Counted from the first letter of the stretch, positions 22,365-33,671 are shown. The stretch: 64,000 nt of DNA from Zygnema cylindricum (GCA_037447655.1 JBBHKE010003155.1:341664-405663); one strand, 5' to 3'. Translations and numbers: made by a program. Notes: a model not told the origin generated them from the sequence alone.

Positions 22365-22720
22365 CCTGTTACTACCATATCTTGTCTTTTCTACATTGCT
22401 AAATGCGGCTCCAGGATATTGTCTACATTTTGGCAAAGACTTTAGTGAGCTCTGCAAATTAAGGATACAAAAAGTTGTTGGGGAAACAATTGGGGAAACA
22501 ATTGGTGTAGTTGTTGTAGTCGGTGTTCACTGACGACCTGGGCCTCGGGTGAGATTTCCATGGCAACATAAGACTCCACCTTATATCGTGCCTTCAAACA
22601 ACTTGTAGGTCTGAGCTTAATCTAAAGAAAATTGATAGTATCTGGAGTTCGGGATCCGGAACTGATAATTACACCACCTGTTGATTCAATTTCCGGCTTT
22701 TGGGTAGAACCTCTGAAGAA
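22365..22720 (-). pseudogene. G1 cytosine DNA methyltransferase, N-terminal half
   Basis: On the minus strand it reads KVESYVAMEISPEAQVVSEH, then RLQQLHQLFPQ, then an HLA block and DMVVTG, ending at the C2 target site. G2 has the equivalent series (29150-29380). ESY..VEI.PEA lies where the SAM-binding motif II acidic residue sits in this family, and VVTG/VVAG directly precedes the PCQ motif. Motif I (before 22650) is degraded by a stop and a frameshift. A 12-bp unit (ggggaaacaatt) is duplicated at about 22480-22503, adding the residues LFPQ. Confidence 0.8.
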
Positions 22721-22854
22721 TTCGAACAAGACTTGGAAGTCTTATCTATGGTAAAAACAGCTGTGATAGATTGGTCCACTTCTAGCCGAAGTGTGGATAT
22801 TTGTGATAATCTGTTCTAGTATCCCTCTTCCCACCGCTTAGAAATAGAGAAATG

Positions 22855-23364
22855 CTATATCACTTCACCGATGTTTCTGGCACTGGCGAGCAATTCTGAT
22901 GGAGTGTCGGTGGCATAAACATGATAACATCCGGAAACGGAATCATTTGTTTTTCCCTGATTCCATAAATCCAAGGGTACCACCACCTGGGTCCCATCCG
23001 GATCCTTAAAATAGCAAACTCTAACTTGCTCCTTCCACACACTTAAATCCATTTTCAACCTTGTCCCAGTGGCCATCCCCAACAAAATATCAAATTGCTT
23101 ACCTTCCACCACGAAAAAGGGAAGCTGGATTCGGACTCGCTCACCCGCGTCATCAGATAACTCGATTAACATAGCTTTGATAATATTTTGGACCGGCAGG
23201 TTCCCCACACTAACCGTACTAAGGCATATGTTACTAGGGCACATTCCCGGCCTTATTTCCTCGGGCATTTGCTGCAAAGCCAAAATAGTTATCAAGTTTG
23301 GGAGTGCTCCGGTGTCGACCTTTGTAACTTGGTATCCTCGTATCCATTTAATTTGAAATTTCAT
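22855..23364 (-). pseudogene. G1 aspartic protease domain
   Basis: Retropepsin-like protease that would cut the polyprotein. The 169-codon open frame contains VDTGALPNLIT, with the DTG triad at about residues 17-19 (codons near 23316-23308), where family members usually have DSGA. Later come QIILG-like FDILLGMATGTRLKMDLS (the usual ILG flap-end motif) and a C-terminal extension. It lies directly upstream of the DNMT, giving the order protease-DNMT-RT. This is the longest intact frame of G1, but its neighbours are broken. Confidence 0.7.
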
Positions 23365-23399
23365 GTCCTGTTGAGGATAAATGCTATGGATAACGTCTT

Positions 23400-25700
23400 A
23401 TAATCCCTATCCGTCATAGGGGTCTTAGGGTCTGCGAACAAAAAGACTGATCTACGTTGGTCTGCCCTGTCTCATTTCTCTCCTCCCGAGTAAATTTCTT
23501 CTCCGAGGGCCTGAATTAGGATTTCTTTAGGCATGTTATGGGACAAGGCTAGTGTCTTCACATGGGTGAGGGCGTACGACATAAGTTGCATTAATAGCAT
23601 AACTAATAATTTGGAGGAAAACGGTTGAGTTAATTGCAAAGAAATGGGGGAACTTGGTTCTTCCAGTTCCTTCTGCTCCCCTCCCTTTGATTCCTCACTC
23701 TCATTGTCTCATTCTGGTGAGGGTGGCGTTTCGCTTGCATTATCCTCCGAGAGTTCCGCCATATATGGTTTGAACCAATCTTGGTTGCTCTGTTTGTCTT
23801 CCTCTTGTTTCTTGGTTTTCTAATCTTCAAATTCGGGAGGAATTTTCTTCAAGGCAGAGGGAGGAGGATTGGTGGGTTTGATTTTGAGACAGATGTCGTT
23901 GTTCTCAATCACCGCCCGAGGAGTGAAGGACGGAGGTCCCGTGACCTTTCGGTTGTGGTCCCCTTGGATCAGTTTTTGCTTGTCCCTCCTCTGCTCCGAT
24001 GTTGATTTTCAAAGCTGTCTGCGACTGACTCCCACGCCCACATTCCAAGCTCCTGACAGGAAGGTACGAGCATGATGAGCATTAGGAGGTTCCAAATCCC
24101 ACCCCATGACATCGTCATCATCTCCACCCGCTATAGATCCTTATTCAAGCTCCGCTTACTTATGTACTAATTCATGTTTCCTCCGTTTGAGTTTTTGAGC
24201 AGCCGTCAAAGCGAGAATGTTGGAGGAAGATCCTAAACGAAAGGTTGCCAATTTTGCAGCCATCGTGGCTAGTTGCTGGCTCTGTTGTTGGATGATATTC
24301 TCCGAGGTCAGTCTTGCTGGAACGAAGCGTCAATCTAGCTCTTCCATGGTGCGGCCCCAAGGGTAAAGGGAGCTTGGGGCCGAGGGTTTCGACATTTTCT
24401 CCCGCCCGTGAGCGTATTGCATCATATCCTTTGGGACCTTATTCTTTCGGAAACACTGCCCCTCCTTGTGTCTCATGAAACCGCAAGCCTCACACTTGGA
24501 GCCCTCGGTGGTGTATTTGCTCTTTAACTGGTTGGAGATTTGCGCATCATTGAATTTTGGATTCTGATTTGTCTGAACTGTGCTTGTGACATTTTGGTAG
24601 TTTAAACCCGGGCAGTTGGGCCGTAATTGTCTTTTGTCACTTATGTTTTTTCTTTGGATCCTCCTCCTTGTTTCCGTTCTTGCTGTTTATTGGTCATTTC
24701 AGCTCTCTGTTTTTCCCATTCCATTTGCTTTAGGGCCAGTTCGGGTTTGATTTTCTGGGAGCAACGTTTCCACCCATGATAGGTTTGCTGACAGATTAGA
24801 CAATAGTACAAATAAACACGGTCGTTGGCCCCCATAGCTCGTTCTGATCCGCTATGGATCACGTATTTCCCCTGTAGCTTTTGCAAAGCTAGAAGTTTCG
24901 CTTATTGGTTATTGTCTAAAGGTATTTCTTCGGAAAATCCTGCAAAATTTCCCTTGGTTTTGCCTGTTACCGCCTTTTCCCTGGCTTCACTATGAACAAA
25001 GTGGTCGTAGAGTTATATGACGACCAGCGAAATTTTTTAAGCAAAGAGATTGATATCTTGGATTGTCTGGCCTGCAACCCAATTGTTGAGTGCAGTCTGC
25101 CTCGTGGGCCCGAAAGAATTACAGACGGCGATGAAATATTTGGTAGTCATAGCCAGAAGATCGATGGTCGAAAGTTTTATTTTTTGACAGAGGCTTGACT
25201 ATCGGTTATAATGGGTTTATGGTGTCTCGCTTTTTAGACACCGCAATTCCGTTAATTCCTTTATAGCTGATTCACTCCTCTCGGTGTAGAGGAGCCTCCA
25301 AATGTTCAAAATGGTAGTGTAGGGGGTAGTGTTTGTGACCATCCTTCTAGCAACTCAGGCGGCCCAGATAGCCTGTGGTTGATTGACATACGCTTGTCCC
25401 TGTGCTTATAATTTCATGTCCTCTATGAATGTAGCTATAACAGGGGCTTCCGTAGCCGCAGCTAGATCAGCTTCTAGTTGCAAGAAAGCCGCGTCAAGAG
25501 CCGGATATGAGATCTTGATGTTTGGGGCTATTAAAATGGGTTGCCGCTCTTTGTAGTCCGCCAAAGCCCCTCCAGAGAGGTAGTTGACCATCATTGGGAA
25601 AAAGGTAGTCTCAAAGTCATCTGGGATTGCTCCTCCTCTAAACTTCTTTATCTCGGATTGTGTGAAAGATTTCCACAACAATTCGAAATGAGAAAATGTG
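23400..25700 (-). pseudogene. G1 gag, capsid and nucleocapsid part (broken)
   Basis: Gag part on the minus strand. A capsid-like piece (25681-25406) reads FTQSEIKKFRGGAIPDDFE and continues to IATFIEDMKL. A first CCHC knuckle is complete at 24802-24761 (CLICQQTYHGWKRC, C-x2-C-x4-H-x4-C) within an 81-codon frame (24886-24641). A second knuckle at 24494-24454 has the C-x2-C and the H-x4-C halves in different frames because of a 1-nt deletion. Charged linker sequence follows to 23400. Gag assignment rests on the knuckles and the position upstream of protease. Confidence 0.65.
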
Positions 25701-25860
25701 ATCCTCGAATTGTCCCCTATAAATATCTTTACATCCCCCTATTCTTTCTCCTCCTCCATAAGGTTGGTGAATTGGGGCGAGGAAGGCTGGTTGGGATTGA
25801 CAAATTGAGCTAGTGAAATGACACCTGAATCCTTACCTTCGGGATCTAAACCGCCTCCGC

Positions 25861-27548
25861 CTACGGTAGAAGATCTGCCTGGAGAGAAAAAGGCCTTCTT
25901 CTCACTAAGGAAGTTTCCCCGACTGAATATATCTCTGGAGAGTTTGTGGTTCCAGCTAGTCGCACTCCGATCCTACCTGGTTTAAGCCGTGTCCTAGAAC
26001 GACGACCTGTTTTTACAGATGGAAGTTTCAATTCAGGCCTGTGCGAAGGAATACCTTGGGAAAATGAAGATGAGGGAGAAGATGGAGGCACGTGCCGGGG
26101 ATATGGTGTAAACCCTAGAGCACTGCGTTCAAATTGGGATGAAGGTGGGTTTCTAGAGCCGGATGAGGGCAAGCAACGGTGAGGAGGGGAGTAAGCAATG
26201 ATGATGGGTTTAGGAAGGGTGGATTTTGGGTCTGCAGCCGGCCCCAAGGGCTGGAAAGAAGGAGGTGATAGAGGAGGAGTGGCCTTTCTCAAAGAAATGT
26301 GAATCCTCTCGTCCGGCCGCAATTCCATCAACACTTCTCTCGCAAATGAGGCCTCTTTCAAGATAAAGGTGGGCGCATCTTGGGTAGAAGCAGCATGTTT
26401 AAGACAAGAATATGCACCCAAACCCTCCCTGTTAGGACCTGTAATCCCCTCCCTTCCAGTGGAATAGGAGTATCCCGATTATTCTCCGAAATAGGCATCC
26501 CTAGTTTTGTCCGCGAGATAGAAGTGGTTTCATGAACACGTTCTCCGAGTAGGGTCCTGTCTCGGGGGAAGTTGGTATCTGCCCGTTGAAAAGCCCACTG
26601 TACCTATGTCGTGCTTCCCGAATAAGATTCAACTCCTGTTCCCACAAATTTCTTCTTTCATCTCTATTGATGCCCACTCTACGGTGACGGGTCCGGCCCC
26701 GCCATAGCTTTACCCTGTGATTCCAAAACCTTTACCAATTTTTGAGCCCTGGTGATCACCCTGGTGAAGTCTGCTATACCCAAACCAGTGACCTCTAGAT
26801 CAGTAGGTCTTGTTTGCCACAATCCCTACGGAGGTCAAAAGGAAGGGGCATCTAGAGGGGACTCCTCAAGTGGGGTTGTTAAGGGAGGAGGGAACGTCTC
26901 TTCCTTAACCACCACGGTAAACCTGCCTTTGGTGTCGCGGTAATCAAATATTTTCCCTCTCCTAAGTTCTTGGGAGCTCTGCTTGCTGGTTCATTCCTGG
27001 TTAAAAGAAATAGTTCGACCTCGGGATGGCCTACTAGTGGCAGTGTCTTAGGATTGGGCGGCCTCGGGAGGTGAAGCTAGATCCCTCCTAGGTCGGTGCG
27101 GTACAGATTTAGAGGAACCACTCTCTGAAGAATTACTCAGAATCTCCACTACCCCTCCTACCGGCCTAACGATTCGGCCTTAGTTGGTGCGGGCAACCCT
27201 TTGAACAAACTCTTTATTCACCTTCAACTCGCGTAAATTGTGAAAGGCTAGCAGCTCTTTCTGACTCGGTCGATGAGGATCTGCCAAAATCTCAGTGTTT
27301 ATTGGGATCTCATCCCTAAAAACCTTAGACCTAGTATGGAACCCAACTTCGAGGAAGTGTCCCGAAAATGGCTCCTTATGGGCCAACCCCTTCCGGCGAG
27401 CCGTAAGAGACGACTTCTTCTTTCCCTCGACTTGGGCCCCAGCAGCCTCGGCTAAAGATGGGAACTGCTCACGAGTTAAGTTAGGTGGAGGGACGAGGGA
27501 GAACATCCCTACAGGTTCTTTAGCCGGAGAATTGAAAACGGATGCCAC
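25861..27548 (-). pseudogene. G1 gag N-terminal region, probable
   Basis: On the minus strand two open stretches are seen, 27548-27180 (122 codons, starting MASVFNSPAKEPVGMF) and 26421-25861 (186 codons, rich in proline, serine and arginine). They precede the capsid and knuckle region and so probably encode the N-terminal part of the polyprotein. I recognise no domain. The plus-strand frames here (for example 25946-26182) are shadows. Frames between 27180 and 26421 are broken. Confidence 0.4.
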
Positions 27549-28897
27549 CGGGACTGATTCCTAAGACATTGGAGACTCAGTCTCCTGTGCTAGTACCCCG
27601 GGTCTATCCTGCTATCCGGATGCGTTATCCGGAACCCTTTTCTTTTGAACCTCTCCTCCTCCCATGAAGTAATAAGTCCCCAAAATGCAAGCGTAACTTG
27701 CAACCCTAACTCCTCTAAATAATATGAGGTTCTCGAATTTGAAGCTCCTATCTCCTCTATGCAGAAGGAGACAGGTGGTTGTTTCAGTACTGTCCTTTTC
27801 CACTGAAAGTCTAGCAAAGATTCCCTCAAAACCCAGTGTTCTAGTCTTAAAGATTTTGGTAGCAAACCCCGGCTGAAACACAACCGAAGCCCAAAAAGAA
27901 CTACCAAAGAGGGAACAAATGCACTTCTACGCAGAATAACAGAAAGATAAAAGAAGAATACGTTGTCTTAGAATTAACAATATCACCTTGCCTTAGAGAA
28001 ATAGAGATAATGATATAATTTAGAATAATAGGAAGCGAGCTCAACATACCCCAAATGCAACGTTCACAACAACAGGAGACGAAATCTCTCCCGAAGACAC
28101 CGGAACAGGTAAAGTCCTCTTTGACTCCTCGGTTTACACGACTCGGAACCGGCAAGACCCTTCTCGGTATCCAATAACCACAAATCCCCAAATCGCCCAA
28201 ATAAGAAAGTTAGTGCCAACTACCCAACGGGACTATAATTTCCCCAAAGGACAAAGGCACACCAACATTGCGATAGGGTCACATTCACATACAAACAACA
28301 GTTCTCCAAAAGAAGTTTGTTAGTATTTTCTAAGGGTTTTCTCAAGAGGGAGTACTTAAACAGCAACCTGTGTTCTTCGGCCCCAAGTGCATTATACAAC
28401 AAAGTTGGTCCAGTTTCAGATCAAAAAGGTCAACGTAATGCAAAGAGCCAATCACCGAACAACAATTGCCATGGAGCTGACATAGGACAAAATCAGGGCG
28501 TATTACACTCAGGGCAAAAAGTTATACTTTAGACTCCCGCTGAATCCGGAAATGAGACTCCAAATTGGATCCACTAATTCTGTCAAAAGTACTTAGGTGG
28601 AGCTGAAACGCCAAATTTGGACTTAATGTAATTAAGGAACCATAAGCCGGTTGGACCTAAACTAAAGTCTGACTGACTTCTAGCATCATAATCTAGATTG
28701 CAATCCCAATAGCAAATCCACAATGTACCCTCCCCTAGGGACGTGGGAAACTGCTCCCAAATGGCGAAACGACAATCTTGAATTCGGAATAACATGGTCG
28801 TTTGGCCTCCGTTAGGAGGCCAAACCAAATTGCGTTGGGTTCCATGTGGAAAATAAAAGAATGTGGTCGAGCCTATTACGCTTCAACAAGCGTACAG
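27549..28897 (-). other. G1 5' leader, no recognised gene
   Basis: Between the inferred 5' LTR end and the first long gag frame. It contains open frames on the minus strand (27907-27590, 28200-27901, 28828-28583) without recognisable motifs. I could not identify the primer-binding site of G1. Confidence 0.4.
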
Positions 28898-28972
28898 TGA
28901 TGACCGTACGGGAAAATGGGGTACTGGCAATCAAAGATATATGTAGGTGACCGGGAAGGCACACGAGCTTGA
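28898..28972 (-). repeat. G1 5' LTR end
   Basis: About 75 bp matching 1413-1490 in the same orientation (shared aggcacacgagcttgacag and ccgtacggg words). It marks the 3' end of the G1 5' LTR; the rest of that LTR is absent, because G2 sequence begins at 28973. Confidence 0.65.
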
Positions 28973-29059
28973 CAGTGGATCTGACTTTTTCAGCCTTGTT
29001 ACTAAAGGAGACAGTCTCAAACCTTCGGTCGGTAGCTTCAAAAATCCTATCCGAAAACT

Positions 29060-30110
29060 AGAAGTTTAACCCACAAGAGGTGTTATTGACAATTCTTGAT
29101 TCAGGATTCCGGATTGTATCGCTATTTTTTGGAATTATTTCTGATTTGGAAGTTGTTTTTAAAAAAGGATACAATGTTGAATCCTATACAACCGTAGAGA
29201 TATCACCCGAAGCACGAGCTATCAGCAAACACCGCCTACAACAACTCCACCACCTATATCCTCAACAGCTTCTTGTGTCCGCAATTTCCAAAGCTCACCG
29301 GAGTCTCCCCGAGAATGTAGAAAACATCATGATATTTCATTTAGCAAGTGTGGGAAGGGTGGATCTGGTAGTGGCGGGGTGGCCTTGTCAGGGATACTCC
29401 CTAGCAAGACAAAGAAAAGGGCATTAGGACAGGAGGAGTATAACATTTTTTAAGTTGGTGCAGTTAATCTCATGGGTACAATAGCTCCAGAACACACTAG
29501 TCAGGTACATTTTGGAGAATATCCACCTACAGGATGATAAAAGAAGACATGTGGCCGACAGCTAAAATCAGGTTACCAAAATTTTAGGGGCTCCATTTGT
29601 CTTTGAGGCAACACAGATGGGATACCAGGCCCAACGAGTTAAGGCTTACTGGACTAATTTGATCTAGCTTCCCGTCCTCAAGAAAACTCTCGCAGAAGCT
29701 GATCCCATACCCTCAAAATCTGGTGCAAGAGATCCTTGGAAAAGGGCCAATGGCAACACGCGTGACAAAAACCGACTATTCCCCGTTCTTCCGGTGCAAC
29801 AAGCCGAGATTCCCACGCGAAGCATTTCCCACCTTGGTTTCCTTCCCTCACTGCCAGGCATATCGAAAGGGAACAGCTGGCATGATCTTTGATAGTGCAT
29901 GGAGAATCTGGACAACACCGACAATAGCAAAAAGAGAAAAGGCCATAGGATTCCATCCGGACACCTCTAGCGCATCAGGTATATCTAACCTCCAAAGATG
30001 CATCTTAATAGGGTAGAACATGGATTTTAATGCAATCACATTGGTCTTACAGCATGTTGTTGCCTTTTCATGTCTTTAGTCACCAGAGTCTCGCACTAGT
30101 TACCTTCAAG
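29060..30110 (+). pseudogene. G2 cytosine DNA methyltransferase (broken)
   Basis: C5 cytosine methyltransferase domain of a retrotransposon. Motif order: LFFGIISDLEVVFKKGYNV (degenerate motif I; FxGxG is usual), ESYTTVEISPEARAISKHR (motif II), VDLVVAGWPCQGYSLAR (motif IV, PCQ codons at 29383-29391), YILENIHL (motif VI; ENI at 29515-29523), GAPFVFEATQMG then RVKAYWTNL (motif VIII area), MATRVTKTDYSPFF, and KREKAIGFHPDTSSA with a later IG.NMDFNAI block (motif X side). The frame from 29080 has stops at 29425, 29482, 29563 and 29665, a shift near 29715, and a stop at 30014. All key residues remain readable, so decay is fairly recent relative to the DNMT capture. RT follows in pol order. Confidence 0.87.
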
Positions 30111-30459
30111 CTCCTCAATTGGTTGCAATGCAGGCAACTTTGCAGCTTGAGGGGGATAAAGAAAGGAGAAAAACTAAAATTTAGCACCCGAGAGACCCGA
30201 GGGTTTCTCTGGTGGGGGGGAGCGGCAATTCAAAAGGGGATAGCTTAGCGGAAGTTGTCAGCACTAGGGTCCTAGTCGGAAGGGGAAAAGCGGACCCACT
30301 GGTGGGACTAGAATTCGATATCACCATTGGGGGCGACCACCGATAGCATGGGCAGCACTTGAGCCCACGGAAAAGGATTGGACCATAGGGGAATGGTTGG
30401 ATCCACTGCAGAAGGCCCGACTCTAAGAACAGTTGTAAAAAAATAAGCAGGTGTTCTCC

Positions 30460-31330
30460 TGGTGAGAAACTAATGTTGGTATCTACAAGGGAACTCCTTT
30501 CGGAATTGATCTAACGGATAAGACGGCAACTGTTTGGCAGAAGCAGTATCCCCACAACTTTAAAGGGAAGGAGTTCATCACCGCCAAATTTCAAACTTTG
30601 GTGGAAGCCGCATTGGTTCAAGAGAGTACTGGACTCAATGGGTTTGCTTATCCAACAGTTCTCCCTCCCAAGAAGGATTCGTCCGAGAAAATTGTTAATT
30701 TTCAGATGTGTGGTAACTATCAAATGATGAACGTTGCAACTATTTTCGTATGGTATCCAATGTCAACCCCGGAAGAGATTTTTGACTCTCTTGCAGGGGC
30801 CACTATTTATTCCTCCTTGGACATGAAGAATGGGTTCCATCAAATTGCCATGGAATCGAAACACTAGGAAAGAATGACATTTTGGGCAGGTTCCAGGTTG
30901 TATGACTGGATTTATATGCCATTCAGGTTGAAAAATGCACCGGCTAAATTTCAACAGGCGATGGACAAAGCGCTCTGAGGAATTCATTGCGCCCGGTGCT
31001 TCATAGATGATGTCATCTTCTTCTCCAAGACCTTTAAGGAACACTTGAAGCATTTACTGATAGTCCCCCGGGCTATTAAAGCAGCCGATTGGAAATGCCA
31101 CCCTGGCAAAAGTATCTTTGGGGTGCATAAGTTTATTTACCTCGGACATGAAGTGACCCACAGGACACTGGGCCCCCATATGGTCAAGGTGGCAGACCTT
31201 GACGCATTTCCTCCACCGCAAGACATCTCGGCCCTTTGCACATTTCTAGGTCTGGCTAACTATTACTGGAGGTTCATTCTGGAATTCAACAATCACGCCT
31301 AGCCTCTAAATCAGTTACTGCGGAACGACC
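30460..31330 (+). pseudogene. G2 reverse transcriptase
   Basis: Gypsy RT. Blocks: WQKQYPHNFKGKEF (about 30535), KIVNFQMCGNYQMMNVAT, ATIYSSLDMKNGFHQIAM (catalytic Asp of LDMKNG present), WAGSRLYDWIYMPFRLKNAP, the active site CFIDDVIFFSK (about 31000-31030; YxDD form FIDD), FGVHKFIYLGHEV and FLGLANYYWRFI. Stops occur after SKH (about 30865) and after KAL (about 30977). It is shared with G1, where the site is YVDD. Confidence 0.85.
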
Positions 31331-31910
31331 AAGAGTGGCAGTGGGCGGAAAGACAACACATTGCCTTCTAGTTCTTGAAGGATGGGTTGAAATAGCACCC
31401 CGTACAACGGATGCCTCATCACCAGAAACCTTTCCTCCTTTACACTAATTGGAGCAGGTTTGGATTGGGGGCACTTCTGCCTCAAATTAATGAACCGGAG
31501 CTAAGTATGTTGTGGCTTACGCCAACAGGAGTAACAACAGAGCGGAGGGAAATTAGTGCAATTAGAATGGATAGCTCCTTGCACGTGTTTGGGCAATCCA
31601 CCATTTTTGGCCCTATTTATTCGGGGTTCGATCACTCTTATCACGAACCATCAACCTCTCAAATGGATCATGGAAAACAAGAAGTAAGCCGGTAAACTCG
31701 CCAGATGGGGTTTGATCCTGTAGGAATACGATTTCAGTACAATCCACCGGGCAAGTGAAATCCACGGGAATTCCGACTAACTTAACCATAATCCCGATCC
31801 TTCCACTCTAGAATCTACCGCAGCTCGACACCATGAGGATCCGGAGATTAGTTTAGGGATTTTTCAAGCCTCTTGCGCCTTTATCTGGCTTCCTCGATCT
31901 GGGGGGGAAT
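31331..31910 (+). pseudogene. G2 RNase H
   Basis: Follows RT directly. PFLLYTNWSRFGLGALLPQ (about 31426-31485) corresponds to the TDWS..GLGA block of gypsy RNase H, but the first catalytic Asp is Asn. Downstream blocks (ERREISAI for the usual E..YHGELLA region) are weak, and the frame breaks after 31695. G1 keeps a better C-terminal RNase H at 3688-3480. Confidence 0.65.
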
Positions 31911-33140
31911 TGTCGACTTATGCGGCAAACGTGGTGGGGCAGGCACCAATAGGAGCTGGAATAAAGGATATTTGGAATGACCCGGATTTCCTCCAATCCA
32001 TTTTTCAAGGATCCCCGCTTTCCCATCAGGATGGAGTTCAATTGTCTCGTGTGCAGACCCGGATGGCCGCGTATGACTGGGATCGAGGCATTCTCCTCGG
32101 GAAATGGGCGCACAAAACAAGGAAAGTGGTTCCTCTTCCCGTAGACCAAGAAACTCTAATCACACGCCTACATCAGCAATGCGGACAATTCGAGCAAAAA
32201 AGGGCTACCTCCATAGCTATTAGATCCTATTGGTGGCACGGGTTGTTGACCAAAGTCAACCGAATTGTATAGACATGCTCTTCTAGTGATCGCGTCAAAG
32301 CAGCTTTCAACAAAAAGGCGAGACAGAGCTTCATTCTCTACCCATCAATGGTATGTGGATCTATGGGGACCCCTTCCGACCTGCATCTGTTAGGACCTAC
32401 CTCTTCCAACCAGCAGGCGGGGGAATCGCTTTGTGCTGGTCATGATCGAACATTTTTCCAAATGGATCAAGTTGGTGGTTTTGCCTCGGAAGGAGTCAAA
32501 GGCAATTGTTGATGCTTATTTGCAGAGGGTGTTATCACAATTTGAGGCTCCAACGGAGGTTCACCCACAAGCCAACGGTTTGGCCGAAAGGTGCATATAG
32601 AAAGTGAAGGGGTCACTACTAAAATATGCAGTTGAAGAAGATTTGGGGGAGTGGTACAAAAGGGTGCCTTGGAATGCCATGGGTTACAGGTTCAACAAGC
32701 AGGCGTCTCTCCACTCTTATAGCCATTACTTCATCTTATTTGGACGACATCCCATCCTGCCCGGAGCGGCATCGGCCCAGGTAGTGGTTCTCCCCGAGAT
32801 GGATAACAAGGGGACTGTCAAAAAACTGATCGCCAAGAGAGCTAAAGTATTACACCGAGAGATACCTCATGCCATGGGGAATTTACAAGCGGCTCATCAC
32901 CGTGATCAGCTGTGATATTCTCAACGTAGGAGCGGAAATGTTCCAAGACAACGACGATTTATGCACGGGGACTTTATATATCGATGCAACAGGAAAAGGA
33001 AACGCTGGATATTTCTGTCGGGCGAGTAATTTTGAAAGTGGTGGAGGTTTCTAACAAGGGAGTTTTTACCTTCGAGGGGAAGGATGGCCGAAAAATTAAA
33101 CAGAATCAAATCAATGTAGCCCCTTGTCATCTTTGAGATT
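31911..33140 (+). pseudogene. G2 integrase
   Basis: Open frame 31910-32272 has ETLITRLHQQCGQFEQKR and SYWWHGLLTKVNRIV (HH part of the HHCC finger). WYVDLWGPLP (about 32347) supplies the first catalytic Asp, then MIEHFSKWIKLVVLPRKE. About 75 bp are deleted after QRVLSQFEAPTEV, removing the TDxDSEF block with the second Asp that G1 still has. QANGLAERC supplies the Glu. The C-terminal frame 32604-32915 is open, and the tail reads KVVEVSNKGVFTFEGKDG with shifts, ending at VAPCHL before TGA near 33134. Confidence 0.82.
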
Positions 33141-33671
33141 GGAGGACGAACTCACTTTCCACTTCACTTACTTTGTCAATCCTCCTTCCTATTCAACAGC
33201 TTGCTATCTGTCCTTTTAGCCGTGCAACGTCTTGGTCTGCAATCAGTGAGGTCAGTGTTGGCATAAAGCCTGTCTCCCCTCCTCGTGGGAGCCACGTCCT
33301 CCACCCTCCGACTCATGGTTCTGCAAGAACTACAAATTGGGCGGTTAATTATTTTATGTCTTAGTCACGGTTTACTAAGAGGGAAGGAAATTGGGGACCT
33401 CAGCCTGATTGCCAATTACCCACTCCCTTTTCCTAATCAGGTGGGGAAAGGAAAGGGGAGGGGATATCTTCTCGCCTTTCCATGAACTCATTCCCATTTT
33501 TTGTCTGATTGTCTTCCCTGTTTTGCATGCATATCTACGGGAAGGATGTGTGCAGAAATGGGCATAATCACTATTATGGGAAGTATCTGCATTTGGGGGT
33601 TATTTACAAGACTCCACTTTTTCGGGTTATGGGCCCTTCTTTTGTGTTTCTCCCTAGCACGCTCGACACTA
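33141..33671 (+). mobile_element. G2 3' untranslated region and LTR part
   Basis: It aligns with the G1 sequence at 2005-1490 on the other strand (shared gaactacaaattgggcgg, agcggctgcat/agtatctgcat and cacgctcgaca-like words). It ends where the FB1 tetranucleotide-style arm starts. ORFs 33173-33364 and 33501-33701 are not conserved in G1 and are not genes. Confidence 0.55.

Larger units (their letters stand above)
1413..28972 (-). mobile_element. Ty3/gypsy element G1 with DNA methyltransferase, nested
   Basis: This is the overall extent of one decayed gypsy element, in pieces because of later insertions. On the minus strand the order is LTR end (28972-28898), leader, gag (27548-23400), protease (23364-22855), DNMT N-terminal half (22720-22365), C2 insertion, DNMT C-terminal half (15296-14620), RT (14470-13227), C1 block and an assembly gap, RNase H C-terminus and integrase (3688-2006), 3' end and LTR (2005-1413). 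The pieces are joined because flanking codons resume across C2 in the same frame, because all parts align in the same order with G2, and because about 75 bp at 1413-1490 recur at 28898-28972, as expected of two LTR ends. Confidence 0.8.
28973..33671 (+). mobile_element. Ty3/gypsy element G2 with DNA methyltransferase, 5' truncated
   Basis: Second copy of the G1 family, in opposite orientation and directly abutting it. Gag and protease are missing. The order present is DNMT, RT, RNase H, integrase, 3' region. Each domain aligns with its G1 counterpart, which shows that the DNMT belongs to the element family and is not a chance neighbour. Confidence 0.82.

Noticed and set aside
25946-26182. Plus-strand frame rich in Gly and Glu
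   Set aside because: It lies opposite the longer minus-strand frame 26421-25861 of G1 and shows no motif.
29060-30110. Bacterial restriction-modification gene or contamination
   Set aside because: The DNMT is in line with gypsy RT and integrase in two copies, and no restriction enzyme or bacterial sequence is nearby.
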